Positions 1 through 12,600 of a DNA stretch of 64,000 nucleotides are shown here, piece by piece; positions within the stretch are counted from its first letter, which is position 1; each line of letters opens with the position of its first letter. The DNA is from Ophioceras dolichostomum. Its lineage: Eukaryota > Ascomycota > Sordariomycetes > Magnaporthales > Ophioceraceae. The notes under the pieces are model-generated. The model saw nothing but the letters and a program-made list of their open reading frames with translations. It ran no database searches and was not told where the DNA came from. The translations under genes were made by a program, and so were the position numbers. Location: NCBI GenBank assembly GCA_003049485.1, contig PYST01000149.1, positions 1-64,000 on the forward strand, in the 5' to 3' direction.

Positions 1-801
1 GGGATGGGGTTTGGTGGTGCGATGGCTGGTGGTGGTGGTGGGGGAAGACGGGGGATGGGTAGTGGTGGGGGGAGCAGTAGCAGTGGTAGTAGTGGGGGGA
101 GGATGAGCAAAAAGGGGAGAGTTAGAGCTATGCCCAGTGTGAGTGAGGCTACGGCGCCTGGAGTTGGGAAGGGGATGATGGGCGTTGTGCCCGTTGTTTA
201 TCCCGGAGCGGCGGCGGCGATGGCGGCCGTGGGGATGGATCCAGCTCCTCCTCGGCCGCCGGCTACTTCTTATGGAAGGTATCAGATCCCGAGGAAGGAC
301 GTCGTGGTGGCCAGGCGGCCGTTGACCGCGCCGGCGTACGATGGGGGGTCGCCTCCGGGCGGTGGTATTGCGGGTGATGATGGTGGTGTGCGGAGTATGC
401 AGGGCGAGTTCGTGGTGAGCCCCATCGAGGGGACGGCGCCGGCGGACTGGGGTGGGATCGGGTACGCAACGAGCGACTATGGGGGATCGCAGAACGGAGG
501 GAATGGAGGCGGCGGCCGCGACAGTTCGTCGCAGCTTGTTAGTCCGAGGGACGCGGTGGAGTTGCCGAAGCCGGGTTCCAAGGGGTCGAACGCGCCGTTC
601 TTCCAGCAGAGGTTGGGGAGGGTAGACGAGGAGACTGGGATGGGGGATCAGGGAGGAGGAGGTGGTGGTGGTGCTGCTACGGTTGGTGGTGGCATGGCTG
701 CTAATCCTCACCAGGCGGGTGAGGTGATGAATCAGAGGGGTGGTGGGTTGGGTGGTGGTGATGAGAGGCCGAGGAATTCGAACTTTCTGTTTGGGATCTG
801 A
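1..801 (+). CDS. C-terminal part of a Gly-rich, low-complexity protein (5' end outside window)
   Basis: An open frame runs from the window edge to a TGA at 799-801. About 266 residues are visible. It is dominated by Gly/Ser runs (GGGGGG near the left edge, again before the C terminus) with a less repetitive middle that includes RRPLTAPAYDGG and GEFVVSPIEGTAPADWGG. It ends in RPRNSNFLFGI. No transmembrane segment or enzyme motif is visible in this part. The first in-frame ATG at 4 is probably not the true start, because the frame is open to position 1; this looks like a last exon. The composition suggests a disordered tail of a larger protein, and the family cannot be told from this fragment. 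Confidence 0.6.
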   Translation, partial: GMGFGGAMAGGGGGGRRGMGSGGGSSSSGSSGGRMSKKGRVRAMPSVSEATAPGVGKGMMGVVPVVYPGAAAAMAAVGMDPAPPRPPATSYGRYQIPRKDVVVARRPLTAPAYDGGSPPGGGIAGDDGGVRSMQGEFVVSPIEGTAPADWGGIGYATSDYGGSQNGGNGGGGRDSSSQLVSPRDAVELPKPGSKGSNAPFFQQRLGRVDEETGMGDQGGGGGGGAATVGGGMAANPHQAGEVMNQRGGGLGGGDERPRNSNFLFGI

Positions 802-1176
802 GCATAAGGGGTGTGAGGTGAGTCTCACCTCGAGATGCCATACTAGGTTGGGGACACCGGGCTCACCTCATGCCTAAACACTTGCGCTTGCAACCCCTTT
901 CTTCTGTGATACTGCGTGGTAATGATGATGATCTCATAGAACGGCGGTGACTGACTGTCTCGGTTTTCGTTCACTTGTACGATTTTCTTTTGCCATTCAC
1001 TTGTATGATTCCCGTCACGTGTTAATTAGTTTACAGCCCCTGAGATAACAGTCCCTGAATTGTCTCCCTTTATCACCCTCTTGACGCGTGTATGTACAGC
1101 ATCGATCCCGATACATCCTCGGCCACCCCTTTCTGCTTTCATCCCCCTCCCATATGACAGCCCCTACCATCATCCC
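802..1176. other. Intergenic, between converging genes
   Basis: This 375-bp stretch lies between two converging stop codons and presumably holds both 3' UTRs. No ORF, repeat or RNA gene stands out. Confidence 0.5.
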
Positions 1177-1554
1177 TTAGAAGCCCAGCAGAGAGTTGAA
1201 CTGCTCGGCGGTCGACGCGTCACGCACACCCGAGGAGTCAACCGTCGCCTTGGCGGCCAAGCAAGCATCGATGGCGGCCTGGTTGGCATTGCATGTCTGC
1301 GAATCGAGCTGGTCGCACACACGGTTGGTGATGATTGCGGGATTGAGGGCGTCCGACTGGCCTTTCAGAATCGCAGGGTCGAGCGGCAGGAAAGTGCCCT
1401 CGTCGGCCTTGCGGCCGGGCCGGCCCAGCTCGAACGAGATGGTGGGGATGCAGGTGCCGAAGTCGAGGTTGTTGTTGTTGTTCTGAGGCGTCGGGATGGC
1501 CGTCACGGCAGAGGCCGCCGCCAGGATGGTCGCGATGAAGGTTGAGGCGTACAT
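1177..1554 (-). CDS. Small secreted protein with four cysteines
   Basis: A single exon of 125 aa. Residues 1-19 form a clear signal peptide (MYASTFIATILAAASAVTA), followed by IPTPQ and a run of five Asn. The mature part has Cys35, Cys80, Cys88 and Cys98, enough for two disulfides, and the motifs GRKADEGTFLPLDP and DALNPAIITNRVCDQL. I recognise this arrangement (GRK..-FxPxD, ALN-IIT-ICDQL, C..A) from small secreted proteins of ascomycetes, often named only as hypothetical or circumsporozoite-like; the biochemical role is unknown. The frame stays open upstream to 1935, but the signal peptide fixes the start at 1554. It could be an effector-type or cell-surface protein, which is inference from size and secretion only. 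Confidence 0.85.
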   Translation of the reverse strand: MYASTFIATILAAASAVTAIPTPQNNNNNLDFGTCIPTISFELGRPGRKADEGTFLPLDPAILKGQSDALNPAIITNRVCDQLDSQTCNANQAAIDACLAAKATVDSSGVRDASTAEQFNSLLGF

Positions 1555-3564
1555 GTTGTTGTGTGGATGGAGTGATCGTGTGGTCTGGAATGATAGTGAG
1601 AGTTGGTTGTTGAGAATGATCGTCGTCGTTGATGGTCCAACCAAAAAGAAGTTCACAGAACTTGTATATTGAAAAGAATGTTTTGAGATCAACTCGAAAA
1701 AGAATGGAACGGGAGATAGATGGCCTTGGGGATGGGTTGGAGGGAAGGAAAGAAAGAGATGATGAATCTCGAGACCCGGGAAAGGGGGATCCCATTTTAA
1801 TACCTCCTCGTCTCCTATGTCCGTCCTAAGTATTTTGCCAAGATGGCCCTTTCGGCTGTTCCTGAATGCCCACCCGTCGATCTGTCCAGATGAGTCGGAT
1901 GAACCCAAGGAGGGATCAAAGGGAAACAAGGGCAATCCCCGTCATCGGTTCGAAACCAGGCGAGAATGCCATCATCATCAGTGGTTTTCCCCATAGTCCC
2001 CTAGGCGGGAAAAGTGCCAGAACCCGCCTTCTCGAGACAACGACGTCAACCCACGGTAGCGTCTGGAACATCGCGTACAATGGCGGCAGATCTCGCTGTA
2101 ACGGCAGCCGTGTTGAGCCGCAATGCAGTATTTGGCGACTAATGCGGTGCATGATGTTCCTCTAATGATACATCCCTGTCCGGTGGAGTTGGGAAGCCGT
2201 TCTTCAGCAGAGTACGGAAAACTGCACGGTACATGTACCTGGTACCTAAGTACCTTATGTAGTAGTAGAAGATATTCTTTGTCACGTATCATCAGTCCCG
2301 TCGTCTCTAGCGCTTGCGTCCTAATAACTTTAGCTTCACCTCAACTTGCTGTCATCAGCCAAATTCCCCCCAACTTGACGTGCTAAAAAGGTGAAGTAGG
2401 TCGATCTCGATGAATCCGCCGTCAGGTGTGTCTTTACAGAAATGCCAAAAGTTTGACAAGAAGGTCTTTCCCCCTCTCCCTTTTTCCTATTATGGATTTG
2501 CCGAGTGATCTGTGTTTCCGGTAGCAGGAATTGCGAATTGCCGGGAACCCGCGACTCCGAGACTCGGAGGGTTTGATGATCGAGGCTGAACCAACCACGC
2601 GCACCCACGCACAACGTTGTAGCAGCCACGACAGCAAAACCCCAACCGATCGCAGATCGGCAGCTGAGGAAACTGCAGCAGGCATCCGAACTCCTACGCG
2701 GGGGAGTCGCATGGGGAGTCATGTGAACTCTCTGCTCTCTCTCTGTTCTCTCTTTCCGCCTCCAAACACCACACATGCAGAGACGCAAGCAAGGGAGGCA
2801 GTTAGTTCTCTTTCCTCCCGATACGTAACCAACTTCGTATGGATATCTGCATTCGGCCGGATGCCAGCATACCTTTAGGCCTGTGGGGTGGTATCTCACG
2901 TCCTTGCTTGTCCCTCCCTTGCGCCTTTTGCGCAGTGATATCGTTTTCTGATGCCGGGACCCGATAGGTCGCTATCCCGTAGCCGCAGTCCTTTTTCCAC
3001 CTTCCAGCTGCAACACCACGTCTGTTGGTCCCGATCAGGAAATGATCATGGTGGGTAAAGTGAGGGATAGGGTCGTGGCACGGCCCGTGTCGTCGATTGT
3101 CAAATAGGAGGACCTTTTCCGTTTCGTCGGCTGCAGCCTGCGGGCGTCCGTTTTGAGAGAGGCAAGAGACAGATTGAGAGCTGCGGACGACACACCATCA
3201 GTGACATTATGGGAAGTGGGCGGCGAGAAGTGCAAACACTGGGCAGCTGCGTAAGACCATGGATGGGGGCGCGAGAGCCTGTGATGCATCGACGGCAGTT
3301 CTTCACAGACAGCGAGAGCCTGCTTCGCCGGGTACTTTAGCAGGCATGGCTTCCGCCGGCTACGCCTCTTTCACCCTTGAGCTCTGTCTCGTTGTCTTTC
3401 TGGTAGCAGCCTCGGTCGGCTCTATCTACCTCAAACAACAGGAGCCTCGCGCCTCCACGTCTCAAACATCTCTTCGGGAAGCTTCCGGTTGATCTTGCCC
3501 GTCTCTGTCTTGCTCAACCAAGGAAACGTCAATCACTCTGCTCTTCGTTCCAAGCCCGCCCGCT
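1555..3564. other. Intergenic, divergent promoter region
   Basis: About 2 kb between the divergent small secreted protein and P450 genes. It holds a TACCTAAGTACC run near 2238-2255 and a CT-rich tract at about 2732-2760. A short open stretch at 3346-3492 could encode a hydrophobic peptide but has no support. A tRNA-like B box at about 1947-1957 has no cloverleaf around it. Confidence 0.5.
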
Positions 3565-5797
3565 ATGGCGTTCATCGACGGACTCGCCAGCTGTGGGTGG
3601 CCCAAAGCCACGACCATGCTCTCCAATTCCCTGATTATTGGCATACTGGCTCTCCTCCTGCGGACCATCTGGCTCGGCTACCGGGCTAGGGTGCTGATTC
3701 GAAGGCTCAAGGCCAGCGGTATTGTGCGTGCCTACTCGTTCAATTTTTCTCGTAGCGAGAATGTCGACTGGCTCGTTTCTCGGCTAGGGTTGGACCTCCT
3801 GATATCGAATGATGAGTGGTGATGATGGTGGCAAGGGTAGTTCCTTGGAAACACACAAATTGTCAAACCTACCGCTGCGCTGAACCCTGATCAGAGCCCC
3901 TTACTGACGGCTGTGTGAACAAAACCCCCGTCAACTTCAGCCGATGATGCCGCACTCCCTGCTCCTCGGCCACATTCCGATAGTCACGAAGCTGCTCCGC
4001 GGCAAGCCGGCCGATCTCCACCCGAACTACACCCCTCAGTACATCCACGAGAACTGGCGCACCCTGTTCAATGTCGACGACGGTCATCACGACGACGAAG
4101 CCCCCAACACGAACGAGTCTCCACCCCCTGGGTGTCCACAGGTCTTCTACGTCGACTTGTGGCCACTCGGGCCGGTCTTTCTGTACACCGTCCGCCCGGA
4201 ATTCTCCGCGCAGAGCCTGAACCATGTCGGGCTAGAACGGGCCTTGGCGGGGGCGGACTTCTTCCAGCCGCTGACGCAGGGCCTAGACCTCGTGAGCAGC
4301 AGGGGCGCCCAGTGGAAGACCTGGAGGACTCGGCTGAGCCCGGGCTTCAGCGCGAGGAGCATCACCGCCATGATGCCCATGCTTCTAGAGGAGGTGTTAA
4401 TCTTCGTCGAGAACCTGAGGAAGAAGACCGGTGGCACCGCTACGGTTGATAGGGATAGCAATGGTGGCGGTTGTCCCGGAGCCTGGGGGGATGTGTTCGT
4501 CCTCGAGAACATGTTCACGGATCTGACTATGGATATCATCGCCCGTGCAGCACTGTGAGAGAAAACCACCTACCTAGTCTTGCCTCTCTCGCCCTTCCCC
4601 CCTGATAACCAAGCTCCTTGAACACACAAGAGATGCCGAAAAGACTAACGCTTCCCGGCGCCAATGGCCAGTGACATCAGACTCGACGAACAAACCTCCG
4701 GAAAGAGCCTCTTCCGCAAAGCCTTCATGGAGAACGTCAGCCTGTGCATGTGGCAGGTGAACTTCATCACCTTCTGGAAATGGGTCAACCCGTACCGCCA
4801 TTGGGTCATCTGGCGCAACAACCGCCTGATGAGGGCGTTCGTTCTCCCCAAGATCCACGAGAAGATCGCGGCGCACACAATATCAACAACAACAAAAACG
4901 GCGAGCAGAGGTGGTGGTGGCGGCGGCGGCAAGACGGTCATCGACCTCGCTCTCAAGGAGTACCTCAACGAGACGCCGCCCACTACTGTAGAAACGATGC
5001 CGGAGCCCGACGCCGCCTTCATCGACACCGTCATCGCCCAGCTCAAGATCTTCATGTTCGCCGGCCACGACACGACCGCCACCTCCATCTGCTGGATCCT
5101 CTACGACCTGCACCGACACCCCGCAGTCCTCGCCCGCCTCCGCGCCGAGCACGACGCCGTCTTCGGCCCGCTCACCACCTCTCCTTCCACTTCCTCAGCC
5201 TCAACCTCAGCCACATCCGTCGTAGCCTCCCAGCTCCTCCACTCCCCCCACCTCCTCCTCGGCTCCGCCCTCCCCTACACAACAGCAGTCGTCAAAGAGT
5301 CCCTCCGCCTCTACTGCCCCGCCGGCTCCGTCCGGGACGGCAGCGACGACCTTATCTTCACCGACCCGACCACCGGCACGCAATACCCGACGGCGGGCAC
5401 CATGATCTGGGACGGCGTGCGCGCCGCCGCCATCCTGGGCGAGGAGGATGGCGGGTGGTACCGCGCGCGCGAGTTCCTGCCGGAGCGCTGGCTCGCGGAC
5501 GAGGCCTCGTCCCCCCTGCCGAAAAACGCGTTCCGCACGTTTGGGATGGGCCCCCGCAACTGCATCGGCCAGGAGCTGGCCATGGCCGAGATGAAGCTCG
5601 TGCTGATTTTTATGGCGAGGTGGTTCGATATCCGGCCGGCCGTCGAGGAGTGGGACGCCAAGAGGGCGAGGGAGATGGGCGTCGATGTGGAGAGGCTGAC
5701 GAGGCATGTTGTGGATGGGAATAGGCTTTATCAGTATGGGTCTGGGACGCCGCATCCGAAGGACGGGATGCCGTCGCAGGTGAGGTTTGCGTGCTAG
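3565..5797 (+). CDS. Cytochrome P450 monooxygenase, StcS/AflN (CYP59)-like
   Basis: Heme monooxygenase anchored in the ER. Exons read as 3565-3723, 3941-4554 and 4672-5797 (introns of 217 and 117 bp, GTGCGT/CAG and GTGAGA/CAG, branch sites CTGAC and CTAAC), giving about 632 aa. An N-terminal membrane anchor (SLIIGILALLLRTIWLGY) is followed by PHSLLLGHIPIV. The I helix is FAGHDTTATSICW, the K helix is KESLRLY (ExxR), FLPERW is the PERF-type motif and FGMGPRNCIGQE is the heme loop with the Cys ligand. The region LDIRLDEQTSG, FIDTVIAQLKIF and the tail resemble P450s related to sterigmatocystin/aflatoxin AflN (StcS), but many ascomycete P450s of unknown substrate share this. It is longer than usual because of a poly-Gly insert and a Ser/Thr/Ala insert after GPLTT. 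No polyketide or terpene synthase is nearby, so the substrate cannot be inferred. Confidence 0.88.
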
Positions 5798-6624
5798 GAT
5801 GGTACGGGTTCGGGGGAGTAGTGGTGGTTGCGGTGGCTTCTTCTCCTTGCTTACGGTTCCGTCCATGTCCTTCCTGCCACATAGGTGCCTCATTGGGTAG
5901 GTAGGTTTGCTTCCTGTTCGAGGTGATGGCAGTTGACTGCAACGACTGATGATGGAAATGTTCTACCGAATGATGATGCGAGGATCGCCAGCTGGCCGGA
6001 AACAACGGAGAGCAATCAGGATCAGTGCGTATGCACGTATGAACATCGCGATGAAATAATGTCTGTCAAATTTGAGATATTACCAAAACACGGCCCTGGC
6101 AGTCCTACAACTGGGATGTATCAATCTGTTCCTAAAAACCTTTTCCCTGCAACTGCGAGGGAGTGTGGAGGTATACCTAATAGTCCGTCACAGTAAACAA
6201 ACAACATCAGGGGAGTTATGACAGTCCTTGAAGAAGCACAAAAAAAAAACCAGGAAAATATCAAGAAAAAAGCCCGAAGAAAGGGTAAAACAAGAAAGAG
6301 AAACTAGCCTAAGCCAACCATCGCGCAACTTTTCGTGTTTCCCAAGTGTGTGCTCCGAAGACCCCAAAGCAAGGCTAGCAGCTGGCAGTCGGCCCGTAGG
6401 CATCCAGTTCAGTTCAGTTCAGCTCCGTTGTCCACAGATTCCAACAGCGGAAGAGACATGAACAGACCGAAGGGGGGTGGGGGAAAATGAGAAATAACAA
6501 AGTAGAAAAGGAAAGTAAAAGCCGAAAATCACACTAAAAATGAAAATAAAAAAGAAAGTCATTGCCGTTACAGCCAACGCAAAGTCCTTGACTTGCACCC
6601 ACCACGCACCACTCAACCTCAAAC
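5798..6624. other. Intergenic, A-rich, between converging genes
   Basis: About 830 bp between the P450 stop and the NLR stop. It is AT-richer than the surroundings, with A runs near 6239-6249 and 6480-6560 and a TAGGTAGGTAGG run at 5898-5909. No gene seen. Confidence 0.5.
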
Positions 6625-9600
6625 TCAACCAACAATCCCACCCCAAACAACAGCCAGCTCCCCCCTCCTCGGGAAGATAACCTCCCCCCTATTCCCCACA
6701 ACAGCCTGCACGTGATGATTCCCGCCCAGATACTCATGCGGAATGAAGAAGTGCTTTTTCCTCACGCTCTTCGCGCCCGGCGCCAGGTGCCGCAGGTCGA
6801 TGGTCCTCACCCACAGGTGCGGGCCCAGGTACACGGCCTTGCCGTTCCAGACGCCCAGGAACATCCTGATCTGGTAGGGGAGGAGGTGCTCGAGGAGGCG
6901 GAAGGAGTCGGAGGAGAGGGAGGCGGTCGAGGAGTGTCTTCTGTGGAGGGGTGGTGGTGGATCGGAAGAAGAGGGGGAGAAGGATGGTGGGAATGTGGGT
7001 GGTGGGGAGAGCATGCCTGGTTGTTGGTGGGGTGCTGGGGTGATGGGATTGCCTCCTCCTCCTTCATCGTCGTCGTCGTCGGACTCGACTGCCACGGTCG
7101 TAGTCGCCGCCGCCGCTGCCGCTGTGGAGGAAGAAGTGGCTGCGGATCCTCCTTCTGCGGTAGCTGCCTCAGCAGCTATGAAGGTGGCGGCTGCGGCGGC
7201 TGCTGCAGCGGCTGCAGCGGCAGCAGAAGCGTCAGACGGGCCGGTGCGCTCGAGGACGACGAGCTGGGTGGTGGACTTGGCGCCCTCGTACTCGACGATG
7301 ACGTATCCCGTGTCGGGATCGGTGATGACGCGCCGGATGCGCGAGGAGTGCCCGGCGATCATGGAGGAGAAGGACTCGGAGGTCTTGGTGCGCTTCAGCT
7401 TGCGATGCGGAGGATGGGCAGGCGCTGCTGCTGCTGCGGGGTGGTGGAGGTGGTGGTGGCCGCCGCCTGCGCGGGCGAGGCCGCCGAGATGATTGAGGCT
7501 GTTGCCGTGGTGGCCGTGGTGGCCGTGGTGGGTGTGGGACTGGGTATGGGCGGCGTGGTGAGGATGGTGGTGATGCTGCGCGTGCCGCTGCAGCTGCCCA
7601 GGGTGATGGGCGAGCGCCGGCGCTGACTGGGGACCACTGCCGCCGCGGCGGTGTGGACTTGAGTGGCGATGCGGACTGGAGTGCCGGTGCGGACTGTCGC
7701 CGTGCCTGCCACCCAGTAGATAGAGCGATCTACCGTGGCCTTGGAGGTGATGATGATGATGCTCTTCCATCTCGGGAGGGATGAACGTCTCGATGTTCTT
7801 GTCGATCAGCTGGAACGAGTCCTGGTTATCGAGACAAGGGAAGAAGTGCCAACACTCCTCCGTCGGCGACGCCTGCGACACGCCGAGCTCGAACCTGGCT
7901 TTGCCAGAGCCAGTCTCGCTCTTCAGGAGCACCCAGATGCGCGTGAGCTCCACGTCCGCGAGGATCAGCTCCCTCCCCGAGGCGCTGAACTCGAGCTGCA
8001 TGATCTGTCTGGCGGACGGCTCGATCCTCAGAATTGGGCCGCCTCCTCCCCCTTCCTCGTCCTCCTCCGTCTCAATCTCGACCGTGTACCCTCCCACCTC
8101 GCGCACGCGGTACACGACAACCAGGCCCGAGGCGTTTCCGCAGGCGAGGAACCCCGTCCTGCCACTGGCATCATGACCCTTGCCGAAGGCTATGTGGGTG
8201 ACGCGCTGGTCGCCGTTGCCGAGCACAAACAGCTCCTGCGTCTTGCGGCCGTCGTTCAGGTCGTACGCGGCCACGGACCCGTCCTCCTTCCCGACAAATG
8301 CCAGGTCCAGCGTCGGGTGCAGGCCTATGGCGGAGATCTCGACAGGGTCCTCGTAGTCGGACACGACCGCCGGCGTGCGCGGGCCGCCCACGAGCGACAT
8401 GTTCGATACCGAGGCCGAGTCCGACGCGTCGTAGTCGTGCTTCCTCACCAGCACGGCCGGCTCCCACACGACCGAGTGCGACTTGCGCAAGTCCAGCAGC
8501 CGGAGCCCGTCCCTCGCGAAGGCCAGCTCGCACACGGCCACCGAGTTGTACTTGATGATGTACAGCTTCATCAAGGTCTCGAAGTCCCACAGCTGGATGT
8601 TGCCCTTCTTGTCGCCCGTGGCCAGCGTGCGGCCGTCCGGCGTGGACGAGAGCGCGTACGGCTCGGCCAGGACGGACCGCTCCTCCCGCAGCGAGCCGCC
8701 CTCGTAGTCGAACAGCACCAGCTCGCCGTCCTTCTCGCCCGCCTTGTACGTCACCACGAGCGACTGCAGGTCCGGGTTCGGGTTGAACAGCATGCCCTCC
8801 ACTTCCTCTGACAAGTCTCTCCCACCCCGCTGCCGCGCAAGCGCCCCCTCCTGGCTGCTACGGTTGCAGTCGCCCAGGTACTGGCCGTGATTCGCGTCCC
8901 AGAGGCTGATGTGCCCGCCGTACGCGAAGGCCAGCAGGTCGCCGTCCGGGGAGAAGCTGCAGCACTTGGGCTGGAGGTCTCCCAGGATGGGCACGGGGCT
9001 CTTGGAGAGGGACGAGGGTACGGGGTGGTTCGTCCTGAGGCTGAGGTGCTCCTCGTGCTCCTGCTCGTCGTCCTCGGCCGACCAGATCAGCAGGCTGTGG
9101 CCCGAGGTGGCGGCCAGGATGTTCTCGTCGTCCTCGAGGAAGAAGAAGGCGATGCAGGGGTGGGGCGGGGTCTTGGTCCAGATCAGCTCCTGGTCGCTTG
9201 CGTCGTCGAGGATGCGCCACAGCTTGGTCATGCTCAGCCCGGAGGATATGAGGCAGTCCCCGGCGTTGTTGAAGGCGAGCGACGTGACCTTCTCGCCGTG
9301 CTGGAACGAGTACAGGTCGCTGTAGTTGGACGCGTTGAACACGCGCACGACGCCCGAGGACTTGCCGATGGCCACGTACTTGGAGCCGACGGCCATGGTG
9401 ACGGGCGTCGACTCGACGTGCTCGATGTACGAGATGGCGTCGGCCCAGAAGTCGTCGCTGAGGCCCACCACTTGCAGGCCGCTATTGTTGCCCCGGTACT
9501 GCTTGTAGATGCACGACGTGAGCGGGCACACGGCCGGCAGGAGCGTGCGCATCTTGTCGGGCGCGTCGAGGATGTGCCGCCCGAACTTGGCCACGATGCG

Positions 9601-12600
9601 CAGCAGGTCGGCGCTCCACCGGTCGACCGTCGCGTGCTCGACGCCCATGGCCGGCTTGTGGCGCAGGCGCCTCTCGAGGAACCGCCGCAGGTTGGACCCG
9701 GCCTCCCTCACGTGCTCGAGCGAGTGGAACTTCTGCGCGATGTACTCGATCCACGTGAGCACGTTGTTGCCACGCAGGAAGTCGTACAGCAGCTTGAACA
9801 CCTCGTCGTTCTGGGGAGGGCCGTTGACGAGGTGGAGCGAGAAGGACGTGGCGGCGTACTCCGCGAAGGCGGACACGCGGTCGACGATGGACTGCTGGTT
9901 CTTGATCCGGAGCCGCGCGACGCGGCCCGTCGGCTCCATCTCCTTGCCGGCCAGGTACTTGAGGCACGCCTTGGCGAGGCGCAGGTGGCCCTCCTCCTTC
10001 TTGATGGCGAACTGCGACTCGTTCTTCTTGTCCAGGAGGAACTCGCGCGCGGTCGCGTGGACGATCTGGACGGCGCCGTGCTTGTTGATCATCAGGATCT
10101 GGCTGCAGAGCTTCTCGATGGCCACCCTGACCGAGATGAGGTCCTGGTTGTCGTACTCCAGCGCCCCCTGCATCTCGTCCGTGGTAAGGGGCCGGGACCC
10201 GCAGATGGTCCAGGTCAGGATCGCGCGGACGAGGCCGACGTTCTTGGGCTGCTTGGCGGCCATCTGCGACAGAATGGTCTCGTAGTAGGGTACCATCTCG
10301 GGCGGCACGTCCCGCAGGACCTGCTCGATATCACTGTAGGAGATCGCCTCGGCCATCTCACCGAGGATAGTATTCGCCCACAGGAAGGAGCCGTGCGAGC
10401 GATGGGCGATGTTCTGGAGCAGCTCGCCCCGCCTCACAGCGTCGATGTCCAGCGCGATGGCGTGCTCGTTCGCGCGCAGGAGCATCTTGACGTCGGCCTC
10501 CGTGTCCTCGGGCGAGATCATCTTCTCGGTCCACTGGAAACCGGACCGATCGAGCGACTGGAGCTGCCACCGGACCTCGCCCGACGGCCGGCTCGTCATG
10601 AAGACCCGCAGCGGCCAGGCTGGGTGGGCCGTCTTGAGCAGCGGGAACAGCTTCAGAAAGTCGCCGCACTCGTCGAGCGCGTCGATGATCCAGTACTGCT
10701 TCCCGAGCGGGATCTTGAAGATGCAGCCGACAAACAGCCTCTTCCAGATGGCCTTCTCGTCGGCCTCGTCAAGCTGGACGTTGTCGCGCTGCAGCTCCCG
10801 CACAGCCTTCTCGACCTCCTCGTGGCGCATCGCCATCTGGTAGGCCAGGGTGCGGAGCAGGCCCGCCACAGTCCGGTGGTACTTGTTGCCCTTGACGAAG
10901 AAGAAGCAGAAGACGTCCGCGTCCACGCCCTTGAAGTTGCGGAAGATGGACGCCGCGAGTACGGACTTGCCCGTGCCGGGGGCGGCGTTGAGCCAGTAGA
11001 AGGCGGGCCGAACTCGGTCGTCGGCTTTCCAGGCCGCGAACTCGACGTTCGACTCAATCCAGGCGCACGAGCCGACAGCCTTGGGCTCGAGGATGGTGTC
11101 GATCGTCTCATCCTGAGAGATCTCGCAGTCTAGGTAGACTTCTAGAGGATCTAGAGAGTCGGGCTCGGGCTCGAAGTCTGTTGAGATATTTTCAGTGTCA
11201 ACATGCCATCTCAGAGCGACGTTGAAATCGGAGGTTGGAAACATGTGTCGTTGGTGCTTCAAACTTACCCCGTTCCGTCAAAAGATCTAGGATCTGGACC
11301 AAGTGGTCATGGAGAGTGATGTAGTTGGGATCTTCCTCGTTCTCGAACTTGCAGATACTGCGGTGATCGGCGTCCATCATGGTAATGATCTCGTGCCTTG
11401 GCCCTCCTGTAGTGCTCCGTCAGTTCCTGTATCAGCATAGAGTCCCAATGCAACGACGCGATGGTGCTTATCATCAGTTGTGGCTCACCAATGGATGCCG
11501 AGTCCGGGTCGACAACGAGCCCCAGCTGGGGCATCTTGCGCGTCTCGTACAGAGAGTAGAGTAAGAAGTTACTGGCGATGAACCTGAATTGCTGGTTGAT
11601 CTGCTGGTTGGCCAGGGCGCCTCTCATCAGATCCTTGACGTAGTCCTGGTTGTACTCCTTGCTCCCGATAGCAGCCCCTGCGCGCAGGATCCTGTCGAGC
11701 TTGTGGGCAGAGTCCGAGCCACTGCAGTTTGCCATTAGCATCCTGAACAGGTAGGTACGTAAGGAAGGTGAGGTGTATGGCAGACCAAAACAGTCGCGCT
11801 AGAGCTTGGGAGACCTGAGGTACTTACTGGTGGGGTGTGGCCAGGAACATCAAGCACCTGATCCTGGGAGCCAGCCTGGCTGCTTTGTCCCTAACCAAGT
11901 CGCCGGCGGGGTGAGCATCCTCGCCCCTATCCCTCCCCTTGCCCTTCGCCTTCACATCAATCTCCTCAGAGGCTTCGTGAAACGCCAGGCATGCCTGTCG
12001 GGAACAGTGGCTGTCAGTTGGGGCGACGGAACGGAAAAACAAGACGGAAGATCGATATGACAGTCAACGGGTGATGTGGAGGTTACACATACCTTCTTGA
12101 TGACAAGGCCCCCCATGGAATGGCCCACGAGTATGATTGGCGTCTGGGTGAGTGCGCGAATTAGCAAACGGTTACTATGCTTATTACGTGCATTTGCGTG
12201 CGGCGGAGAATTTCGGGGAGCATCGGAAGAGGACCTAACAAGGGTCGTCCCGAAGGTGCTCCCGGCTACTACCTACCTCAGTGCCCCTGTTGAGGGTTGG
12301 GGACGAGAGCATGTGGGTGTAAAGGGAGTTGCCGAAGTCGTTGACGCTCAGATTGGCCGCTTGGAAGTCGCTCCAGTCGGCAGGATATCCGAAGGTGTGA
12401 ACCCTGACATATTTGAACTCCGGGTCCCGTGGCAGCCACTCTCCCGGCCAGAAGAAATTCTCCTCCTCTTTCTTTCGCCATGTCTTGAACGAGCCTCCGT
12501 GTAGGCCGTGGACGAATATCAGGTCCGCAAGGGGCGCCGAAGGCTCGTGGACACAAGTCAAGCCGATTTTGCCTACTCCCTTCGCGAAGGAGACGAAGGA

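Noticed and set aside
1930..1975. tRNA-like B box GGTTCGAAACC
   Set aside because: The T stem does not pair fully and no anticodon arm, A box or acceptor stem can be drawn around it.
2336..2899. 187-aa open frame on the minus strand
   Set aside because: Arg/Cys/Ser-rich random-looking sequence with no domain and no splice context; probably chance in GC-rich DNA.
8887..11133. 748-aa open frame on the plus strand
   Set aside because: It is the antisense shadow of the NLR coding exon; its composition (Arg, Asp, Val, Leu, Gly) reflects the codons on the other strand.
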